64,000 nt of DNA, from the NCBI RefSeq assembly GCF_001591385.1, contig NZ_BCUU01000001.1, positions 87,395 through 151,394 of the forward strand, read 5' to 3'. A model generated the notes under the pieces. That model was not told the DNA's origin. It did no database searches and saw only the letters and a program-made list of their open reading frames with translations. A program made the translations under genes and the position numbers. Positions 62,572 to 64,000 of this stretch are shown piece by piece (position 1 is the first letter of the stretch; each line of letters begins with the position of its first letter). The stretch comes from Variovorax soli NBRC 106424. Lineage in GTDB: Bacteria; Pseudomonadota; Gammaproteobacteria; Burkholderiales; Burkholderiaceae_C.

Positions 62572-64000
62572 CTAGCGTTTGACGCCCAGGTGGCGGGGCC
62601 GCCGCTCGCCCTGGTTCGGATCCGGGTCGAACGGATCGAAGTCGATCAGGTGAGGATCGATGGGCGGCACCGACTGCGGCCTGGATGCGGGTGGTTCCGG
62701 TTCGATTGGCGCGCGCAGGGTCTCGAAGGCCGTGCGGTCCAGGTCGGAGAGATCCAGTTCCAATGGCGGCGGTACGCTGCGCTCCTGGGTATCGGGGGCC
62801 GAGCCTTGCTCTGCAGCTTCGGCACGCAGGTAGGGCATCGGAGTTGTTGGCTGGTAGGCGTGTTCTCCATGGCCTGGCAAAACGGCCACGGGCGGCGGCG
62901 CAGCGGGCAGTTCCCGGGGCACGCCCCAAGGGCCGGCGTATTCGCTCAGGTCACGCGCCACCGCATAGAGCATGAGCAAATCCTGGTAGGCCGGCAGGTC
63001 GAAGACGTCGTCGGCCGAGCCCGGCTTGCGGAAAACAAATGCTTCGATCAGGTCCGCGGTGCCTTGCGAAGGCCACTTCTCCACGATGAGGAGCAGAACC
63101 TCCGGGTAGTGCTCCAGGCCGCGGTCGCCTCCGGTGAATTGTTCGAACGCCGGCACAGCGACGTTGAAGCCGTGGCCGAACTCGTGCGCCACAGCGGCGT
63201 ATTCCGTGCGGCGGTCCTGTGCCTTCAAGAGGCCGAGCAGGTCCAGGTACGCCATGGCGCTCGTTCCGGGGCTGGCCGCGATGTGCTCGCGCAGCACGCC
63301 GATGGCCTGATCGTGCTGGCCGAGGGACAGGAAGAATTCGGCCTGCTGCTGCACGTCGAGCAACTGCTCGGCATTGACGACCCGCGTGTGCGTGCCCTGG
63401 AAAGCCGATGCACCGACCCCCTCTGGCAGGGCCGTGACGCGAAGCCCCTGCGCTGCCGACTGCAGACCCGAGACATCCGCCGGTGCGGCAGGGTTCGTTT
63501 CGGTGTCGTCGTCGTCATCATCGTCATCGGCCAGCTCGCCGTGCCGAGGCAGGGGCTCCTTCGCGATGAATGTGGATGGCGGCTCTTCATCTGCCGCGCC
63601 GCCCCACCAGGCGGCCTGGCGGGCCCTGCGCGCCTGCCGCCACAGGACCATCAAGGCAAGCAGCGCCAAGGCCAGCAGCGCCATCAGTGCGTAGACGACC
63701 GGGTTGCGATAGCGGTCGGCTTCGGCCTGTACAAGGCTGCCTCGCAGTTCAAGCAGCTGGCGTTGGTTCTGCGCCGACTGCTCGCGCAAGGTGGCCAGGG
63801 CTGCCTCCATTTCCTTCAGCCGATCGGCATCGCGGCGGGCTTGCTCTGCAGCTGCAGCCAGGGCCGCCGCGGCAGCCGCACCGGAAGCCTCGGCTACTGC
63901 AACGGGGGACGCCGCCCCGGATCCGGAAGCAGGCGTGCCAGCAGGCGACGAAGCCGGCGTAGCCGCCGACCCCGCGGACTGAGCGGCGCCCGGCGCGGCA
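62572..64000 (-). CDS. FimV-like inner-membrane protein (C-terminal part, cut by window edge)
   Basis: The open frame runs to base 64000, so the N-terminal part, including any LysM domain, is outside. What remains has an Ala/Gly/Ser-rich low-complexity stretch, a coiled coil with heptads (RRDADRLKEMEAALATLREQ), one membrane helix (YALMALLALALLALMVLW) and a cytoplasmic region with an acidic run of eight Asp residues (ELADDDDDDDD) and TPR-like helices (QQQAEFFLSLGQHDQAIGVL). This layout is that of FimV/TspA proteins that support type IV pili and polar organization. Family call moderate, because the diagnostic N-terminus is missing. Confidence 0.75.
   Translation of the reverse strand, partial: AAPGAAQSAGSAATPASSPAGTPASGSGAASPVAVAEASGAAAAAALAAAAEQARRDADRLKEMEAALATLREQSAQNQRQLLELRGSLVQAEADRYRNPVVYALMALLALALLALMVLWRQARRARQAAWWGGAADEEPPSTFIAKEPLPRHGELADDDDDDDDTETNPAAPADVSGLQSAAQGLRVTALPEGVGASAFQGTHTRVVNAEQLLDVQQQAEFFLSLGQHDQAIGVLREHIAASPGTSAMAYLDLLGLLKAQDRRTEYAAVAHEFGHGFNVAVPAFEQFTGGDRGLEHYPEVLLLIVEKWPSQGTADLIEAFVFRKPGSADDVFDLPAYQDLLMLYAVARDLSEYAGPWGVPRELPAAPPPVAVLPGHGEHAYQPTTPMPYLRAEAAEQGSAPDTQERSVPPPLELDLSDLDRTAFETLRAPIEPEPPASRPQSVPPIDPHLIDFDPFDPDPNQGERRPRHLGVKR

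Overview
The window reads as a compact, high-GC chromosomal segment of a betaproteobacterium, most likely order Burkholderiales, family Comamonadaceae, close to Variovorax. That placement is inference from protein sequences and gene order (ilvB-ilvN-ilvC-pssA-leuA, nadE-glnB, a sigma/DUF3619/DUF3106/RDD cassette, a FimV-like protein), not from a database search. About 66 protein genes fill almost all of the 64 kb. I saw no tRNA, rRNA, insertion sequence, prophage or CRISPR array.

Layout. 1-1424: purD (cut by the left edge) and yebC. 1546-16789: an aryl-polyene/xanthomonadin-type pigment locus. A plus-strand arm carries a methyltransferase, a chorismatase, an acyltransferase and a glycosyltransferase. 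A ten-gene minus-strand operon carries an ACP, a membrane protein, an AMP-ligase/dehydratase fusion, an LpxL-like acyltransferase, a LolA-like protein, an MMPL exporter, a NodB-like deacetylase, a second methyltransferase, a dehydratase and a ketoreductase. Between the two arms sits a divergent AraC regulator/flavin hydroxylase pair. No ketosynthase is present. 16849-21986: HerA-like ATPase, the N-degron transferases aat and bpt, an IclR regulator, pbpG. 22106-29998: branched-chain amino acid genes (two leuA paralogues, ilvC, ilvN, ilvB) with pssA, and a leucine-rich leader peptide plus attenuator before the longer leuA. 30293-33718: an ECF-type sigma factor with a putative anti-sigma partner, DUF3106, RDD, dgkA and LOG genes. 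33857-35880: nadE-glnB. 35988-41546: an EamA exporter, an FemAB/GNAT-like protein, soluble (ppa) and membrane (hppA) pyrophosphatases; hppA carries an unusual OmpA-like tail. 41590-46794: two phospholipase D superfamily proteins, an exported peroxiredoxin, exonuclease I. 46890-51046: clpA, clpS, icd. 51242-54213: two exported proteins, sodB, xseA. 54532-58325: exbB-exbD-lpxK-trm112-kdsB and adk. 58344-60242: DUF6152-like protein, a small membrane protein, asparaginase. 60260-62558: lexA behind two tandem SOS boxes, an orphan gene, a D-2-hydroxyacid dehydrogenase. 62572-64000: the C-terminal part of a FimV-like protein cut by the right edge.

How the parts connect. The pigment locus would make 3-hydroxybenzoate from chorismate, load it on an ACP, process a polyene chain with reductase and dehydratases, and export a lipid- or sugar-linked product. 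Elongation must use a ketosynthase from elsewhere. aat, bpt, clpS and clpA together make a complete bacterial N-degron pathway. ppa and hppA both consume pyrophosphate, divergently. exbBD-lpxK-kdsB groups envelope energization with lipid A/Kdo synthesis.
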